DNA from: Streptosporangium becharense
GTDB taxonomy: Bacteria > Actinomycetota > Actinomycetes > Streptosporangiales > Streptosporangiaceae
Assembly (NCBI RefSeq): GCF_014204985.1
Contig: NZ_JACHMP010000001.1
Location: forward strand, 4,402,001-4,466,000
Direction of reading: 5' to 3'
DNA: 64,000 bases
Shown: piece by piece, positions 63,505 to 64,000 of the stretch
Layout of the letters: each line of letters starts with the position of its first letter
Position numbering within the stretch: the stretch's first letter is position 1
Made by a program: the position numbers and the translations under genes
Notes under the pieces: generated by a model
Told to the model about the DNA's origin: nothing
Databases searched by the model: none
What the model saw: the letters and a program-made list of their open reading frames with translations, nothing else

Positions 63505-64000
63505 ATGATGGACCTCGATTACGTGCTGCCGTTGCGCTGGGACGACGACACCGGCCTGGAGGAGCTGACCGCCTACCTCCTCCGGCTCTCCCGGAATGCG
63601 CGGATCATCGTGGTCGACGGCTCGCCACCGGAGATCTTCGACCGGCATGCGCGGACGTGGGGTGGGTTCCTCCACCATGTGCGTCCCGACCCGGGCCTGC
63701 CTTTCGCCAACGGCAAGGTGTCCGGAGTGATCACCGGTATGCGCCTGGCCCGCGCCGAACGAGTGATCATCGCCGACGACGACGTCCGCTACGGTGAGGC
63801 GGAGCTGGCCGCGGTCGCGGCGCTGCTGGACGGGGCCGATCTCGTCCGGCCACAGAACTACTTCGATCCGCTGCCCTGGCACGCCCGCTGGGACTCCGCC
63901 CGGACCCTCCTCAACCGGAGCCTGGGGGCCGACTACCCGGGCACGTTCGGAGTGCGGAACTCGACCTTTCGGGAGATGGGCGGTTACGACGGCGACGTGC
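63505..64000 (+). CDS. GT2-like glycosyltransferase, cut by the window edge
   Basis: Frame from ATG 63505 (ATG 63508 also possible) is open to the window end (165 codons). N-terminus: LDYVLPLRWDDDTGLEEL, IIVVDGSPPEIFDRHA, then nucleotide-sugar motif VIIADDDVRYGEAELAAVAA (DDD metal-binding). Then VRPQNYFDPLPWHARWDSART and GTFGVRNSTFREMGGYDGDV. GGTGAG precedes the start. Probably cotranscribed with the preceding redox-enzyme gene (82-bp gap). Confidence 0.82.
   Translation, partial: MMDLDYVLPLRWDDDTGLEELTAYLLRLSRNARIIVVDGSPPEIFDRHARTWGGFLHHVRPDPGLPFANGKVSGVITGMRLARAERVIIADDDVRYGEAELAAVAALLDGADLVRPQNYFDPLPWHARWDSARTLLNRSLGADYPGTFGVRNSTFREMGGYDGDV

Overview
The window is high-GC DNA with strong third-position GC bias, GTG/TTG starts, ATGA/GTGA stop-start overlaps and many short operons. 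It reads as the chromosome of a filamentous actinomycete. A paired bacterial dynamin operon, a DUF574-type methyltransferase, a PAS/SpoIIE partner-switching set and a fused SecDF paralogue point to the Streptosporangiales/Streptomyces grade; Streptosporangiaceae is my best guess, from content only. I see no rRNA, tRNA, phage, insertion sequence or CRISPR array.

Layout. 190-4030: a MacAB-like efflux operon (membrane fusion protein, ATPase, permease) plus an anchored secreted protein, followed by an OmpR-type response regulator (4098-4814) with no kinase beside it. Degenerate TTCAG boxes in 11-bp direct repeats flank this block. 5076-8797: two overlapping dynamin-like GTPases. 8972-12042: hydrolase, small secreted protein (with a perfect TGTGA-N6-TCACA site upstream), small membrane protein, SnoaL-like protein and a small unknown. 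12173-15409: LysR regulator and the threonine-to-glycine pair kbl-tdh. 15621-17167: SPFH/NfeD membrane pair. 17363-20632: homogentisate catabolism (hmgA, an unknown gene, fahA). 20739-20864: a VOC gene remnant. 20902-23940: a complete class I P450 system (ferredoxin, reductase, P450). 24320-26001: DUF574 methyltransferase and IclR regulator.

26373-32720: a secreted protein of unknown function, then the most unusual locus of the window. A single-chain fusion of the PheS catalytic core with the PheT synthetase-like core has the phenylalanine pocket rewritten and lacks tRNA-binding and editing modules. A 91-codon gene encoding VKTGT/VETGT pentapeptide repeats lies directly upstream. Then come a four-EF-hand protein, a MarR/AzoR divergent pair and a two-EF-hand protein. 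32842-40838: fused SecDF, a small secreted protein, a TreS-like GH13 enzyme, a 28-residue membrane peptide and three hypotheticals. 40839-41903: a gene-poor stretch with an AT-richer part, two perfect palindromes and tandem repeats. 41904-44417: VOC protein, sirtuin, AHSA1/ArsR pair.

44673-48468: a heterodimeric ABC exporter with one degenerate ATP site, its two genes joined by a duplicated start-codon module that forms a 26-codon coupling ORF. 48712-50554: SHMT-like PLP enzyme behind a structured leader, and a small unknown. 50682-53799: STAS, MEDS/HATPase and PAS/SpoIIE phosphatase genes forming a partner-switching module. 53793-60833: MarR regulator, xylose-type sugar ABC importer, NarL-family two-component pair. 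60973-64000: membrane protein, heme-oxygenase-like diiron protein and a glycosyltransferase cut by the window edge.

Many intergenic spaces carry short tandem or direct repeats (9-45 bp units). All functions are inferred from sequence and family knowledge; no database search was run.
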